This document shows positions 28,356 to 39,841 of a DNA stretch of 64,000 nt, piece by piece. The DNA comes from FEN-33 sp963768775. Its GTDB lineage: Archaea > Thermoplasmatota > Thermoplasmata > Methanomassiliicoccales > UBA472. The DNA lies in contig CAVYIY010000008.1 in NCBI GenBank assembly GCA_963768775.1, positions 62,001-126,000 of the forward strand, read 5' to 3'. Numbering within the stretch: the first letter of the stretch is position 1; every line of letters begins with the position of its first letter. The notes beneath the pieces are model-generated. The model was not told the DNA's origin. It ran no database searches and saw nothing but the letters and a program-made list of their open reading frames with translations. Made by a program: the position numbers and the translations under genes.

Positions 28356-28368
28356 CCATACTTAAGCC
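28356..28368 (-). promoter_or_regulatory. Possible TATA box of the giant surface protein gene
   Basis: The minus strand reads GGCTTAAGTATGG about 68-80 nt before the start codon, and GGGAGG (near 28316) is a possible ribosome binding site. The TATA match is imperfect. Confidence 0.35.
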
Positions 28369-28568
28369 TTGTTCCAGCATCCAAAAAAATGGACCATTGC
28401 GAATGTTCGGCCAAATCGATGCTGGCTATCGACCCGCAGAATCCGTCGATTAAACACAGTTAAGATTCGCAGCGGGACTTGTTATCAAGTCAAGAAGTCG
28501 GCCGGTCGCAGAGGAAGAGAGAAGTAAAATCGGCAAGTGTTTTAGGAAGAGGCGAGATATTCGGCCCC

Positions 28569-29225
28569 GTGCACAAGACCACGACCATAGACATGGGGAA
28601 GGACGTCCTAGAGGAGAACCGGAAGATCGCCTCCGAGAATCTGCGGAAGCTGAGGTCGAAAGGCATCCGTTCCGTCGATGTCATGGGGTCGATAGGGTCA
28701 GGCAAGACCGCCCTGATTGTAAGGATGGCGGGGATCCTGCGCAAGCATGGCATGAAGGTGGCCGCCATCGCGGGCGATGTGAGCGGCGAGGACGACTACA
28801 GCATCTTCAAGAAGGCGGGCATCCCGGCCTTGAACGTCAACACCGGCAAGGAGTGCCATTTGGACGCGCACCTGATAGACCACGCCTTGGACGACCTTCC
28901 TTCCGAGGACTTCGATTTCCTCTTCATCGAGAACGTCGGCAACCTGGTGTGCCCCGCGGACTTCCCCTTGGGAACGGATCACCGGATGGTCGTCATCTCG
29001 CCCACCGAGGGCGATGACATGATCAACAAGCACCCGATGATCTTCCTCGACGCGGAGATTGCGGTCCTGAACAAGATCGACCTCATCCCCTACCTGGATG
29101 TAGATGTGGAACGGCTGAAGCGCGACTACCAGCGCGTTCGAAAGAATGGCAAGCTCCATCTGACGTCCGCCAAGACCGGAGAGGGCGTCGAGGCATTGAT
29201 CCGTTCGCTAGGGATTGACGTCTAG
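28569..29225 (+). CDS. hypB: Hydrogenase nickel incorporation GTPase HypB
   Basis: The P-loop GSIGSGKTA, the conserved ENVGNLVCP segment and NKIDL guanine motif identify HypB. It loads nickel into [NiFe]-hydrogenase with HypA. The poly-His N-terminal stretch of bacterial HypB is absent, as in other archaea. GTG 28569 is chosen because the conserved sequence (VHKTTTIDMGKDVLEENRK) begins there; the frame is open from 28479. HypA is not adjacent. The gene implies a [NiFe]-hydrogenase elsewhere in the genome. Confidence 0.9.
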   Translation: MHKTTTIDMGKDVLEENRKIASENLRKLRSKGIRSVDVMGSIGSGKTALIVRMAGILRKHGMKVAAIAGDVSGEDDYSIFKKAGIPALNVNTGKECHLDAHLIDHALDDLPSEDFDFLFIENVGNLVCPADFPLGTDHRMVVISPTEGDDMINKHPMIFLDAEIAVLNKIDLIPYLDVDVERLKRDYQRVRKNGKLHLTSAKTGEGVEALIRSLGIDV

Positions 29226-29280
29226 TTTTTGGGGCTACTCAAGCATTATTAGCGCAGAAGCATTTGCCAGGATGACGATC

Positions 29281-30614
29281 ATGGCAGAGAAGGTCCTAGT
29301 TGTTGGAGGCGGGGGCAGGGAGCATGCCATCGTCGATGCTCTGGCCCGTGCCGGCGCCGAAGTGCATGCGGCGATGAAGAACCGGAATCCGGGGATCGCC
29401 CGCTTGTCCAAGGACCTGCTGCTCGTCAAGGAAACGGACGTGGCCAAGGTGGTGCAGTTCGCCCGAGACCGCGAGATCGGATTGGCGGTGATCGGGCCCG
29501 AGGCGCCGCTCGAGGCCGGCCTGTCGGATGCGCTGCGCAAGGAGGGGATCGGCGTCGTCGGCCCGTCCAGGAGGGCGGCGCGCATGGAGACCGACAAGGG
29601 CTTCGCCCGGTCCCTGCTGGATAGACACGGGGTTCCAGGCAACCTGCGCTTCGGCGTCTTCTCCGATTACGCCTCTGCAGCCAAGTTCGCCAAGGATGCC
29701 GATTTCCATTTGGCCGTGAAGCCGATCGGGCTGACCGGAGGCAAGGGGGTGAAGGTGGAGGGCGAGCAGCTCAAGGACAAGACGGAAGCGCTCGCCTACA
29801 TCAAGGAGGTCTTCGACCGCTCCATCGGCGGCGTCGGTGTCGTGCTCGAGGAGAAGATCGTCGGGGAGGAGTTCACGCTGCAGGCGTTCGTGGACGGCAC
29901 CGAGGGTGATACCGATGCCCCTGGTCCAGGACCACAAGCGGGCGTTCGAGGGGGACCAGGGGCCGAACACCGGGGGCATGGGATCCTACTCGCTGCAGGA
30001 CCATCTTCTGCCGTTCGTGACGGAGGATGACGCTCGCGCAGAGCGATGCAGAGCATGCAGCGCACGGTCGAGGCGCTGAGGCAGGAGGATTGCCTCTACC
30101 AAGGCGTCCTCTACGGACAGTTCATGCTCACCTGCGAAAGGGCCGAGGATCATCGAGTTCAACGCCCGGTTCGGCGACCCGGAGGCGATGAACGTGCTGC
30201 CTCTGCTCGACTCCGATTTCGTCGAGATCTGCCACGGCATCGCGAGCGGCAATCTCTCCGCCTCCAAGGTGCAGCTTCGCGAGGCTGGCGACCGTGTGCA
30301 AGTACGTCGTCCCGGCCGGCTACGGCTTGGAGCCGAAGGCGAACCTCCCGATCGAGGTGGACGAGAAGGCGGTGGCGAGGGAGGGGGCGAGATTGTTCTA
30401 TGCGGCGGTGAACGAGGAGAACGGCCGCATCATGACCTCGAGCTCGCGCGCCGTCGGCGTCGTGGGCATCGCGCCCGACCTGGAGCGAGCGGAGGCGAGC
30501 TGCGAGCGGGCGCTCAGGCACGTGAAGGGCGAGGCGATCTACGTCCGGCACGACATCGGCAGGAAGGAGATCATCGAGATGAAGGTGGAGCGCATGCGCG
30601 CCATCAGGGGATAG
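29281..30614 (+). CDS. purD: Phosphoribosylamine-glycine ligase, multiply frameshifted
   Basis: The N-terminal VLVVGGGGREHA and ATP-grasp region through GEEFTLQAFVDG are in one frame. PLVQDHKRAFEGDQGPNTGG, the segment starting IIEFNARFGDPEA and the C-terminal domain (CKYVVPAGYG to the stop) follow in other frames. Breaks lie near 29912, 30035, 30140 and 30290, mostly as one extra or missing G. Corrected, it is a normal 440-residue GAR synthetase for purine synthesis. ATG 29281 precedes the Rossmann motif; ATG 29272 is possible. Confidence 0.85.
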
Positions 30615-30645
30615 TTTTTATTTCACTTTCTTCTTAGCTCCGTAC

Positions 30646-31264
30646 ATGAAGAACCTGGACGAGATCGCCGGTCGGATACAGGCCCGCTTGGACGAGAAGG
30701 ACACCGTCCGCGAGATCGCCATCAAATCCTCCCGGGCGATCATCCGCCTCTCCGGGAGCGTCGATCCACTCGGTGCACAAGAAGGAGCGGGTGGACGAAG
30801 CGATGGGGGAGGCCATGGACGAGGCGCAGCGGCTGCGCAGCCTGCTGGAGGAGCACCCCGACATATGGAACTCCGGGCTGGTGGAGGATGCTATGCAGGA
30901 ATTGGCCGAGGCGGCGATCATCATCGCCATCGCCAATTCCGAGGACCTGCCAACGCCCGAGGAGCTCGGGGTGCCGATGACCTCTTACCTCCTCGGCCTC
31001 GCGGATGCCATCGGCGAGCTGCGCCGCTTCTGCCTGGAGGCGCTCAGGGAGGGGCGGATGGAGGCGGCTATCCGCAACCTGGAGATGATGGAGGAGATGT
31101 TCCAGGTGCTGATGCGCTTCGATTATCCGGACGCATTGGTCTCGATCAGGCGGAAGCAGGACATAGCCCGCTCCCTGCTGGAGAAGACCAGAGGAGAGGT
31201 CGCCGTGGCCGTGAACTCGAAGCGTCTCGGCGACAAGCTGACCGCTTTGTACGAGAAGCTCTGA
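30646..31264 (+). CDS. Translin family nucleic-acid-binding protein, frameshifted
   Basis: The helical product begins MKNLDEIAGRIQARLDEKD and after one frame change (extra G in CTCGGTG near 30772) continues VHKKERVDEAMGEAMDEA to the stop. The conserved translin features include Ser/Arg in the N-terminal helix and the EAIRNLE-like helix near residue 150. Archaeal translins form octameric RNA-binding or RNase particles. Corrected length is about 205 residues. It follows purD by 31 bp. Confidence 0.8.
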
Positions 31265-31267
31265 GGC

Positions 31268-31591
31268 TCAGAGCAGCTTCTTGACGTGATCTTCGAGCTC
31301 GAAGTCGTCGACCAGGCCGACCACGGTATCGCTGAGCTCTCCCTTTTTGAAGAAGAGAATGGTGGGGATGGCCATGATCTGGAACTGCTCGACCAGCTCG
31401 GCGTTCTTATCGCAGTCCATCTTCACGAATGCCACCTTGCCCTGGTAGCGGTCAGCGAGGCGCTCGAATATCGGCGACAGGGCGCGGCAGGGGCCGCACC
31501 AATTGGCCCAGCAGTCTACTACCAACTTGTCGTTCTTGGACATGATCGACCCGAAGTTCTCCTTCGTGACCTCGACGAAATTCCCTGACAT
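31268..31591 (-). CDS. trxA: Thioredoxin
   Basis: The 107-residue protein has the WCGPC active site and the cis-proline region MAIPTILFFKKGE. It reduces protein disulfides. ATG 31591 opens at MSGNFVEVTKENF, the usual thioredoxin N-terminus; the frame continues upstream without similarity. It converges with the translin gene, 3 bp apart. Confidence 0.93.
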   Translation of the reverse strand: MSGNFVEVTKENFGSIMSKNDKLVVDCWANWCGPCRALSPIFERLADRYQGKVAFVKMDCDKNAELVEQFQIMAIPTILFFKKGELSDTVVGLVDDFELEDHVKKLL

Positions 31592-31710
31592 GGATATCGG
31601 TGAAATCACCAGATGACAAGGTATAAGCTTTTTACTTTGCGAGCACGGAGAGGCGGGGACAATGATCGTTGGAAGACAGAGGGTATGAAAGGGGAATGGT
31701 TTGGCGGAAC

Positions 31711-32449
31711 TCACTTCTTGCGGCGCTTGGCCGGACGCTTGTAGACTAGATAGGTCACCAGCAGCAGGAGGATGAATATGCCGATGAGGACAGCATCGCT
31801 GCCCGAGGTGTCCGTCGGCCCGACCCAAATGGTCTGGGTGAAGATCGTGCCCCCGGAGGCGAAGCGGACGAACTGGTTGTTCGGGTCCAGCTCCACCCTC
31901 ACGGCGTGCTCGCCGTCCGACACCGATTGCGAGGTCCAATTGTAGACGACCGTCTTGGTGGCCTTCGCGCTCAGGTCGATCGTGGTGTTGTATAGCTGCA
32001 CGTCGTCGACGAAGAAGGTCGATGGAACGGCGGTCAAGGTCGCGTTCCCTTGGTTCACCACCTTGGCCGTGATCACGATCGGCTTGACCACCTTGATGAC
32101 GATGCTCTTGGTGACGTTGCTCGCCGAGGTGGCGTTGTACGAGATGACCTTGACGGAGAGTGTGATGTCCTCCGCGAAGCTGGAGGCAGTGAGGTTGGTG
32201 GTGAACCTGCCGGTGGTCGGAGACGCCTGAATCAGGCGTTACCAGAGCATCGGTCTTGGCCGAGCCTACCACCTTGAACGAGAAGCTGTAGTTCCCGCTC
32301 GCCCCCTCGCCGGGGCCGCCGATGGCGACCACCTGGTACTGCTGCATCTCGTTCGTCGCCACCAGGGTCTTCCCGGTCAGGCTGGCGAAGATGGGCGACG
32401 GTGTCGCGGCCTGCACCATCAGTTGCGGCGCGATGACGGTGAAGAGCAA
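31711..32449 (-). CDS. Secreted membrane-anchored protein with CARDB-like domain, frameshifted
   Basis: A signal-peptide-like stretch (SLLLLSLLLFTVIAPQ) leads into a beta-rich region. A frame change near 32225 restores PTTGRFTTNL. A CARDB/NEW3-like domain (AKVVNQGNATL onward) and a C-terminal TM segment with YKRPAKRRKK follow. The given start is a TTG inside the hydrophobic stretch; the signal sequence reads in frame back to about 32490 without an ATG, so the true start is probably hidden by another indel overlapping the aglB stop. It is likely co-transcribed with aglB. Function unknown. Confidence 0.6.
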
Positions 32450-32469
32450 TAGCGATAGCAGCAGGAGGC

Positions 32470-35400
32470 TCAGCGCTTTCTTCGTTTCAGCACCCCCTTC
32501 TGCAGGCTGACGAGCAATAGTATGGTCGTCATCGCCAGGACCAGCCCGATCAGTATGATCGTCCCGGTGGAGACGATGGGCGCCGAATTCGACACCTGCT
32601 CGCCGCTGACGGTGATGCCGCCGCCGGGTATGGTGAACTTCGGCAGGTCAGGCGCGAAGGCCAGCGCGGCGTAGACGCTGCTGTTAGTCTTGGAAGTGGC
32701 CACGAGGACGACCTGCAAGGTCGGGTCCGGGTTCTCCCTGATGGGGGTGAGGCGCAGCTCGTAGCTGGTCTGGCTACCGGCATTGACGCTGAGGGTGACG
32801 TTCGGCCCGAAGGTGCCGCTGGTGGGCCTGACCTCGGCCTGCCATCCCAGGGTCGCCAGCTCATCGACGTTCAATATGTTCAGGAGGTAGCTGTCCACGA
32901 TGTTGCCGGTGTTCTTCACGATCATGTTGAAGGTGTACGAGGAACCGGTCGTGGACTGCGGCGTGCTGGCGCTCAGGGCGACCGAGTAGCGCGGGTTTAT
33001 GGTCACCTTGAGGGAGACGCTGTCGCTGACCGTTGCCGCTCCCGTTGACGTGGCCTTGATGACGACCGTGGTGTCGGTGGTCTTGGCGGTGGTGGGCGTG
33101 GTGATTGTCACAAGGACCAGCTGAGAATTGTTGGAGGTGCCGAAGTCCACGGTCACGGTCGACTGCGAGAACGTTACCGTCCAACCAGAAGGCACTGAGG
33201 AGGCGGACAGCTTGTAGGTATCAATGACGTTCCCCTTGTTCTCCACGCGCACGTTGTACGACACCGTCTCCCCGGCGTCGATCGGTGCGCTTCTCCGTGC
33301 TGTCCCAGACTGATGTCCACCAGGTAGCTGGTCTGCTGCTGCAGGTCGATGACCTTGGATATCGGCGCGGTCAGATTGAGCTCGAACTGGGCGAGATAGC
33401 TGCACCGCCACGTTCCGCTCCGACCCGTTGGCCGTCACCTTCACCTGATAGTCACCGGCCGGGAGATAGATCTCGAAGCTGCCATCGGCGGCCGAGGTGA
33501 CCGCCTTGTAGTACTGCGATGAGATCTCCACCAGGGCCGAGCCAGGCACTCCGGCCAGGAGCGTGAGCCCGTTGAACCTCAAGCCCGGCGATAAGGTGGC
33601 ATTGAGATAGCTGTGCACGTACGGGAGTGATGGTGACGGAGCCGAGGTACGCCCCGGTGCCGCCGATCTCCCGAGCATAGACAAAGTAATCGCCCGGAGC
33701 GAGTGCCCAGGCTGTAGCCTGAGGGCGCCGCCGACGCCGTGGCCGACATGGCGCTCGCGGACTTGGAGACGAACTCCAGCGAGGCGCTGACCGGCGAGCC
33801 GTCGAACGAGACCAGCCCGCTCAGGGTGACGTTGTCGAAGCTACGCACGCTCGCTATCCTGATCGCCCGGTTGGCGGTGAGGTCGAACGTGATAGAGCCG
33901 GTATAGCGCAGGTAGCGCTGCTTGGTCTGGTTCAGTTCCTTGGTGCTGCAGGTCCACGCTCGCGGTGTAGTTGCCCACCGGAAGGTAGCTGGAGAATGTC
34001 CCTGCGGTGGATGTCGTCAACGGCACCGCCCCGCCGGTGTTCCTGGCGATCGAGACCGGGGAGGCATAGCGGAGGATGTCCCCTCCGAAGTTGACCCCGC
34101 CCGAGACCAGGAACGCCTGCTCGGTGATGATGCTGACGCTGGTCGCCCCTGGCCCTATCTCCTGCGAGAACAGGTCGGCGTACCTGGCGCCGAGGCGCTC
34201 GACGAAGGCGTAGACGCTATAGTTGCCTTCCATCAGATAGATGCTGAAGCTCGTGGTGGCGCTGAACTGCTTCTTCTCCGGCCCGGTGAACGTGATCGTC
34301 ACCTGAGTGCTGCGGTCGGGACTGACGGTGCCGGTGACCAGCACGCGTTTATTCGCCACTATGTTCAGGGTGATCGGGTCATTGTTGATCTTGACCGTCA
34401 GCCGCTCGGAGTACTGGTACTTGGTGGCATTGGAGCCGAAGGTGAGGTTCTCGTCGACGATGACGTCGTAGAGGCCAGGATGTAGCTGCACGGAGTAGGA
34501 GCCGTCGGCGCCGGTGAAGGCGCTAACATCCACCGCCGCCTGACTGGCCGCAGAGAATGTTATGGTGACGCCAGTGAGCGGGGACCCGAGATAGGTTAGC
34601 ACGCCTTCGACGGTGCGGTTGATCGCGAATAGCTGGATGTTCTGGGTCTGGGAGACCTGCAATGGTGCATAGGTGATGGAGTATGGATCGTATCCTGGCT
34701 CGTTCACGCTCAGGGTGTAGGTCCGGCCGGCGATGAGGGGGACGCTGTAGCTGCCGGCGCTGCCAGTCGTTGCCGAGGCGGTCCGTCCATCGACGTCGCT
34801 GACGAAGACCGTGGCGCCGGAGATGCCTTCCGTGGCATCGAGCACGCCATCAGCGTCGGCGTCGTACCAGACCTTTCCAGAGACAGTCACCCCTTGCATG
34901 AGCGAGAGCTCGACCGAGAGCGGCTGGGATATGAATACGTCGGTCCAGATGACCATAGACCCAGACTGCGCGTTGACGAAGTAGTTGTCCGAAGGCAGCA
35001 GCACCCGGAACGTCCCGCTGGTGTCGGTGATGGCCGAGATGGTCGCACCGGTCGTCCTTGAGGTCACGCTCACCGTCAGGCCGCTAACCGAGCTAGTGCC
35101 GCTCAGGTGACCAGTCATGTAATACGATGGCTCAAGCACCGGGTTGTAGGCCACCTCCCCACCTGATCCAGTGATCTTCTGCAGGGAGGAATACTGCTGG
35201 TCGTTGATGATCGCTATGAATTGGACATTGTAGGTCCCGACCGGAATGGTCAGGACATAGTTGCCGTTGGCATCGGCCTTCGCCAAGTAGGTCGAGGTGG
35301 TGGAGGACAGCGTGATGGTCGCGAACTGCGCCGCCAAACCGTTCGAAGTCTCGGCACGGCCGCTCACAGTCATGGCATCCTGCAGGCTGATCGCCTTGAT

Positions 35401-38400
35401 GATCTTCTCACCGACGGCAAGGGAATAGTTCTGCTCGCCGAGGGTTATGCCCTGGGTTCCCGATTGCAGCGTGTAATTGCCAGACAACAGCTTGCTAAAG
35501 CTGAAGAAGCCAGTTGAGTCTGTGAACTCGGTCCAAGAGGTTCCATTGGTCCAATCATAGATGACGATGGGCAAGCTCGTCGCCGCCGTCCCGTTGGCCA
35601 AGGTCACTGTACCATTAATCGAGCCAGGCTTCACCGCGATGTTCTGGGTCACCGCACTGCTAGACGTAATCTTGATGCTGGTGACCGCGGTCTTGTGGCC
35701 GTTCACGACGGCGTAGAGGTCCGCCTGCATGGGTGGAAGCCCATTGAGCGCAAACCCGCTTACGGTGCTGACATTCTCAGCGTGGAATCCGGATGTGGTG
35801 TTCTCTACCACGACAGTCGCGCCGACGATAGTCTCATCATTGGTGGCGGAGAATGTGCCGCTGGCATCCTGGTCCCAGAACAGCTGTCCGGTCAAGTTCA
35901 TGCCAGTCAGCGTGACGTCTCCGTTGAAGTAGTAGTCAGGTAAGCCTGAGCTGTCGGCATCGTCCACGTTCCGCATGGCTTGGTCGTAGCTGATGTTGTA
36001 AGTCAGTGTCTTGAGGACCTGGCTGGCGATTTGGGTGCGCTCGTCGAGCGTCCCGGTCGACAGCACAACGCTGACCTTGCCGAATGGCGCGATCACGCTG
36101 TAATGCCCGTTGGCGTCCGTCTTCACCGTTTGGTGCGGAACACCGTAATCATCGACGACCGTGACGTAGATGTCGGGGTAGGCGTAGCCGCTTGTCGAGA
36201 CCACATTCCCCTGGATTATCGCACCGTCATAGTACTGAAGGAAGACTATCCCTTGGGCCAGGCCGGACACCGAGAGGTCGACGGTCCCTTGCTCGAGGCC
36301 GGCGTCGATCTTGGCCTTATGGGCCACGGCCTCTTCGTAACTGATCGCCCTCCATGCGTCCGTGTGATTGGCATAATCGGTGAATGGATTGTAGTAGGCG
36401 GTCTTGTAGACCACTTTGAAATGGGACATGTTCCAGCCCTGCAACGGCGCCATGCTGGACAATGATCCAGAGAACCCTGGAATGCCCTGTGAGGTCTGCC
36501 CGACATCCGATGGCCCGAAGCCCATGAAGGCCCTATACAGCATCGTTTTGTAGAATGCGTCGTTGTAGACTATCACGTAATTGGTGATCGTCATTGATTT
36601 GGTGACGTTCGCGATATCGACCAGCTGGTTATCTGAGGTTAACGCCTTGATCTGGAAGAATGCCGTCGGGGCGTTTGTTACTGGATCAATATAATAGTCT
36701 GACAGTTTCGCCGGTGCATAGAAGATGTTATTGCCAGTAGCCGAAAACGGGAATAACCTAGAATCAATGGCGAAGTAGCCGATGTCGTTGCCGGTTACGC
36801 CCCTAATATCATGGTAGAGGTTGACCAAGTTGTCGTATCCTATCTTGGCCAGTTCGACGCGTGATGCAATGTACTTGGCATTGGTCGCCGACATCTGACT
36901 GTCGAACGCACCATAGATCTCGGGGTGAGCCTGAATCGTAGCGATATAATTGGCTGGTTTGGTCAGCATATCATAGAGCTTCGAGTAATCCACGCCCCAC
37001 TTGGTCATCAAGTTTGCGACGTCCGATCCGGGTGCAATCTTCTGACCTTCCACGCACCGGACAATCAGCATGGCGATGGCCTCGGTCTCGTTCTGACAGG
37101 TAATGTAGCATCCTGCGAAATTGTAACCGTCCTGGAAATTATCCGCCACAGTAGGATGACCGCCCGCTTGTATGGCTTCGAAACCGTAGTCCCACCATGA
37201 GAGGAAAGCAGGTCGATCGATGGCGGGTGTGATGTTCTGATCTCGCTCATTGAACCAGGACCAAGCGGCCGGGAAATATTGTGATGGGAGCGGAAGCGAA
37301 TACGAAAACGCACCGAAGTACCAAGGGTTAGTGTAATTTGATGGGTGGAGGAGGTCCGGAATGGCGTTGTAGACTTGTAAATCGTAATCTGACTTGTAGT
37401 TCGAGGGGATACCGGCATCTACTGCGGTCCATACATTTGGTAAGATGACCAAGAAACCAAGGAACAGCGCTCCTGCGACATGCCTTACTTTGAAGGCTTT
37501 TCTCATCCAGACCAGGGGATTGCTGAATATTTTTATTCCGGCGAATCCTTTGGGCACATCTTCAAACTTAATCAGGTCGACGAGAAGGACCACTATCCAA
37601 CCGGCTGCAATGGCGAAAACCGGAGCAGCATTGAAAACGAACCTGCCAGCCGATGCCGCCATATAGATCGCCGCACCAATCCAGACCGTTACAAAAATGA
37701 AGTAGGGCGAGGTGTTCTTTGGGATCTTGATTGCCGCCCATACCAAGCCGATTAGCGCGAACCAGAAAGTCACCACGCCGAACGATATCGCCAGATCCGA
37801 GAACGCCGGGGCTTGGGCTTCGGAAATGGTAGAGTATAGTTTGCTCTTGACCAAATAACCTTGGCCGGTTATGATGGCCTCGAAGATGTTAGGAACGAAG
37901 ACCGCTAGGCCCACCATTGCAATTACCGCGATTACCACGAACACTGGTATAACCAGGGTCCACGGATAATCACGAGTGACTGTGAAGAAGACGCCAACGA
38001 TCAACGCCGCAATGAATAGCAGTGCTGGAACGTCGAACCAGACTGCCCAGAACTGCAATTGCCAATAAAGGGGTGCTGCCAATATCATCGCCAGGCCGAG
38101 CATCAGCGATACCGATACCACCGTTCCGAAGGAATCGATGTTCTTGAAGCGGTTGATGAAGATCTGGACGAGCAGATACGCCAGAACGATGATGAGCACG
38201 TACATGAAACCGGTCCAGATGAACGCGACGGCAGCGATGCTCACTCCGCCAAGCAGGGCATAGATAACTGAGGACTGGTTCGATCGGAAGTAGAGGGCGA
38301 CCCCCTCCTTAATCGACCTTGGGCTCTTCCAGCTCGAAATCCATTTGTCGCCTTTGATGGCTTTCAATGATTCTAGTAGGAAGTAGAAGCCGAATACTAC

Positions 38401-38994
38401 GAAGAATAGGATCATGGCGTCGTGGTCTGCATCAGAAAGAATGCTACGCTGAATGTGCGCCGGCATGATGGTGAGCAAGAAGGCCGCGGCCAATCCTGCC
38501 CGCCTTCCGAACGCTGATCGTCCGATCATGTATACTGGAATGACCGTCAATGCTCCCCATATTGCGGTGGAGAGCACGAGCGAAAGCCCGGTCCCATCCG
38601 CTACTGGCGCGCCGGTGACCGACGACCACATCATGCCGGTTACCGCGACCGACCAGTCATAGAGTGGTGGCCTGGCATTGATGAGCGACACTGGATAGTT
38701 CAGCATTGGGTCGAAAGTGAGATGATGACCCGTGGCTACAATATAGTCAATGACTCTCTCATGATAATAAGAGTCGGAGCCGCCGGAGACGAGATAGCCG
38801 TTGTCAACCGATGGACCGTAGACGAAGTAGCTGCGAATGAAGAAGGCTAAGAATACCAAGAGAGCGAGGATCACTACCGTTTGCCAATTCCTTCCCAGCC
38901 AAGACTGGTTCAAGTTAGAGCGGAAGGCTCTGACAAAACCAGGGCGGGTCTTTACGGTGGGATCCCCTGTCCCACCCTCACTAGGTGACATCAA
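32470..38994 (-). CDS. aglB: STT3/AglB-type oligosaccharyltransferase with long surface-domain tail, frameshifted at 3' end
   Basis: The N-terminal 545 residues hold about 11-13 TM segments with the STT3 motifs DSYYH (74-78) and SDADHD. The soluble catalytic part has WWDYG near residue 598. From about residue 930 at least nine carboxypeptidase-regulatory/SdrB-like beta-sandwich modules follow without a stop to about 33940. After that the sequence continues through five frame changes (near 33940, 33706, 33625, 33397, 33292) into two NEW3-like domains (VENKGN, VKNTGN) and a final TM with a KRRKR tail. Total is about 2,170 residues, against roughly 800-1,000 for usual AglB. It transfers lipid-linked glycans to Asn sequons outside the cell. 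Confidence 0.82.
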
Positions 38995-39033
38995 TTATCT
39001 CCCAAGGAATGTGAGCATCTGATTACAAACCCA

Positions 39034-39045
39034 CTATAAAAAAGG
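39034..39045 (-). promoter_or_regulatory. TATA box of aglB
   Basis: The minus strand reads CCTTTTTTATAG, 40 nt before the aglB start. Confidence 0.55.
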
Positions 39046-39108
39046 TTCTTCCGCTCAGGCACAATTTTTCAATTATCTGGCTTGCTACCCCTTTTCTTTC
39101 TTTTCCCT

Positions 39109-39759
39109 TTATTTTTCCAACGCGGAACGCACCTCTTCGGAAATCGCTTTCGCAGCCTTCGCCGGATGCGGGGAGCCGTAGATCGACCTGCCCACGATGA
39201 CGAAGTCCGCCCCGGCGCGGATGGCATCGGCGGCGCTTCCGCCTTGCGCCCCTACCCCGGGCGATAGGATGGAGAGCGATCCGACGATGCTCCGGATCTC
39301 AGCGATCCGACCTGGACGCGTTGCCGGGGCGATCACCCCGGATGCCTTGACCTCCACCGCCATTCGGGCGATGCGGTCGGCCACCGCGGCAGTGTACTCC
39401 TTTCCCCCCGGATGGCTCATCTCCGTCACCACGAACACCTCTGCTCCGGCCGCTGCCTCGACAACCGCCTTGACGGAATCCGCACCGGGGAAACCCTGGA
39501 CGATGATCCCCTCCGCCCCCCGACCTATCGCCTGCTCGGTGATCAACCGGTTGGTGTTGGGGATGTCTGCAAGTTTGAAGTCGCAGATGACCGGGGCCAA
39601 AGCGGAGAGCTCGGTGATGATCCCCGGTCCGGCAGAAAGGATCAGAGGCCAATTGATTTTGATCGCATCGACATGAGGCGCGACGGCTTCCGCCACCGAA
39701 CGGGCCTTGATCGGGTCGGTCTCGTCCAATGCCAAGATGACGCCATGCTGCCTCCTCAT
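39109..39759 (-). CDS. pyrF: Orotidine 5'-phosphate decarboxylase
   Basis: The 216-residue TIM barrel has ALDETD at strand 1, the catalytic DFKLADIPNT, and the phosphate-binding VGRSIYGS near the C-terminus. It converts OMP to UMP. A TATA box 22 nt upstream suggests a leaderless mRNA. It is divergent from the radical SAM gene. Confidence 0.94.
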   Translation of the reverse strand: MRRQHGVILALDETDPIKARSVAEAVAPHVDAIKINWPLILSAGPGIITELSALAPVICDFKLADIPNTNRLITEQAIGRGAEGIIVQGFPGADSVKAVVEAAAGAEVFVVTEMSHPGGKEYTAAVADRIARMAVEVKASGVIAPATRPGRIAEIRSIVGSLSILSPGVGAQGGSAADAIRAGADFVIVGRSIYGSPHPAKAAKAISEEVRSALEK

Positions 39760-39780
39760 CGTGCGGTGTAGGATTCCCCC

Positions 39781-39791
39781 GCATAAAAAAA
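39781..39791 (-). promoter_or_regulatory. TATA box of pyrF
   Basis: The minus strand reads TTTTTTTATGC, ending 22 nt before the start codon. Confidence 0.55.
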
Positions 39792-39807
39792 CTGCCCTGT
39801 GCGCGAT

Positions 39808-39817
39808 GCATTAATAC
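39808..39817 (+). promoter_or_regulatory. TATA box of the radical SAM gene
   Basis: GCATTAATAC ends 25 nt before ATG 39842, which supports that ATG over the codon at 39833. Confidence 0.5.
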
Positions 39818-39841
39818 TCCGTCCGCTCTCGCTTGCATTCG

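Noticed and set aside
32223..32239. 17-nt perfect palindrome ACGCCTGA-A-TCAGGCGT
   Set aside because: It lies inside the coding sequence of the CARDB protein at the point where the frame breaks; more likely coincidence or a cause of sequencing error than a regulator site.
39078..39115. T-rich plus-strand tract as a terminator
   Set aside because: No plus-strand gene ends here; on the minus strand the tract is purine-rich and follows the pyrF stop, so it does not function as a T-run for pyrF.
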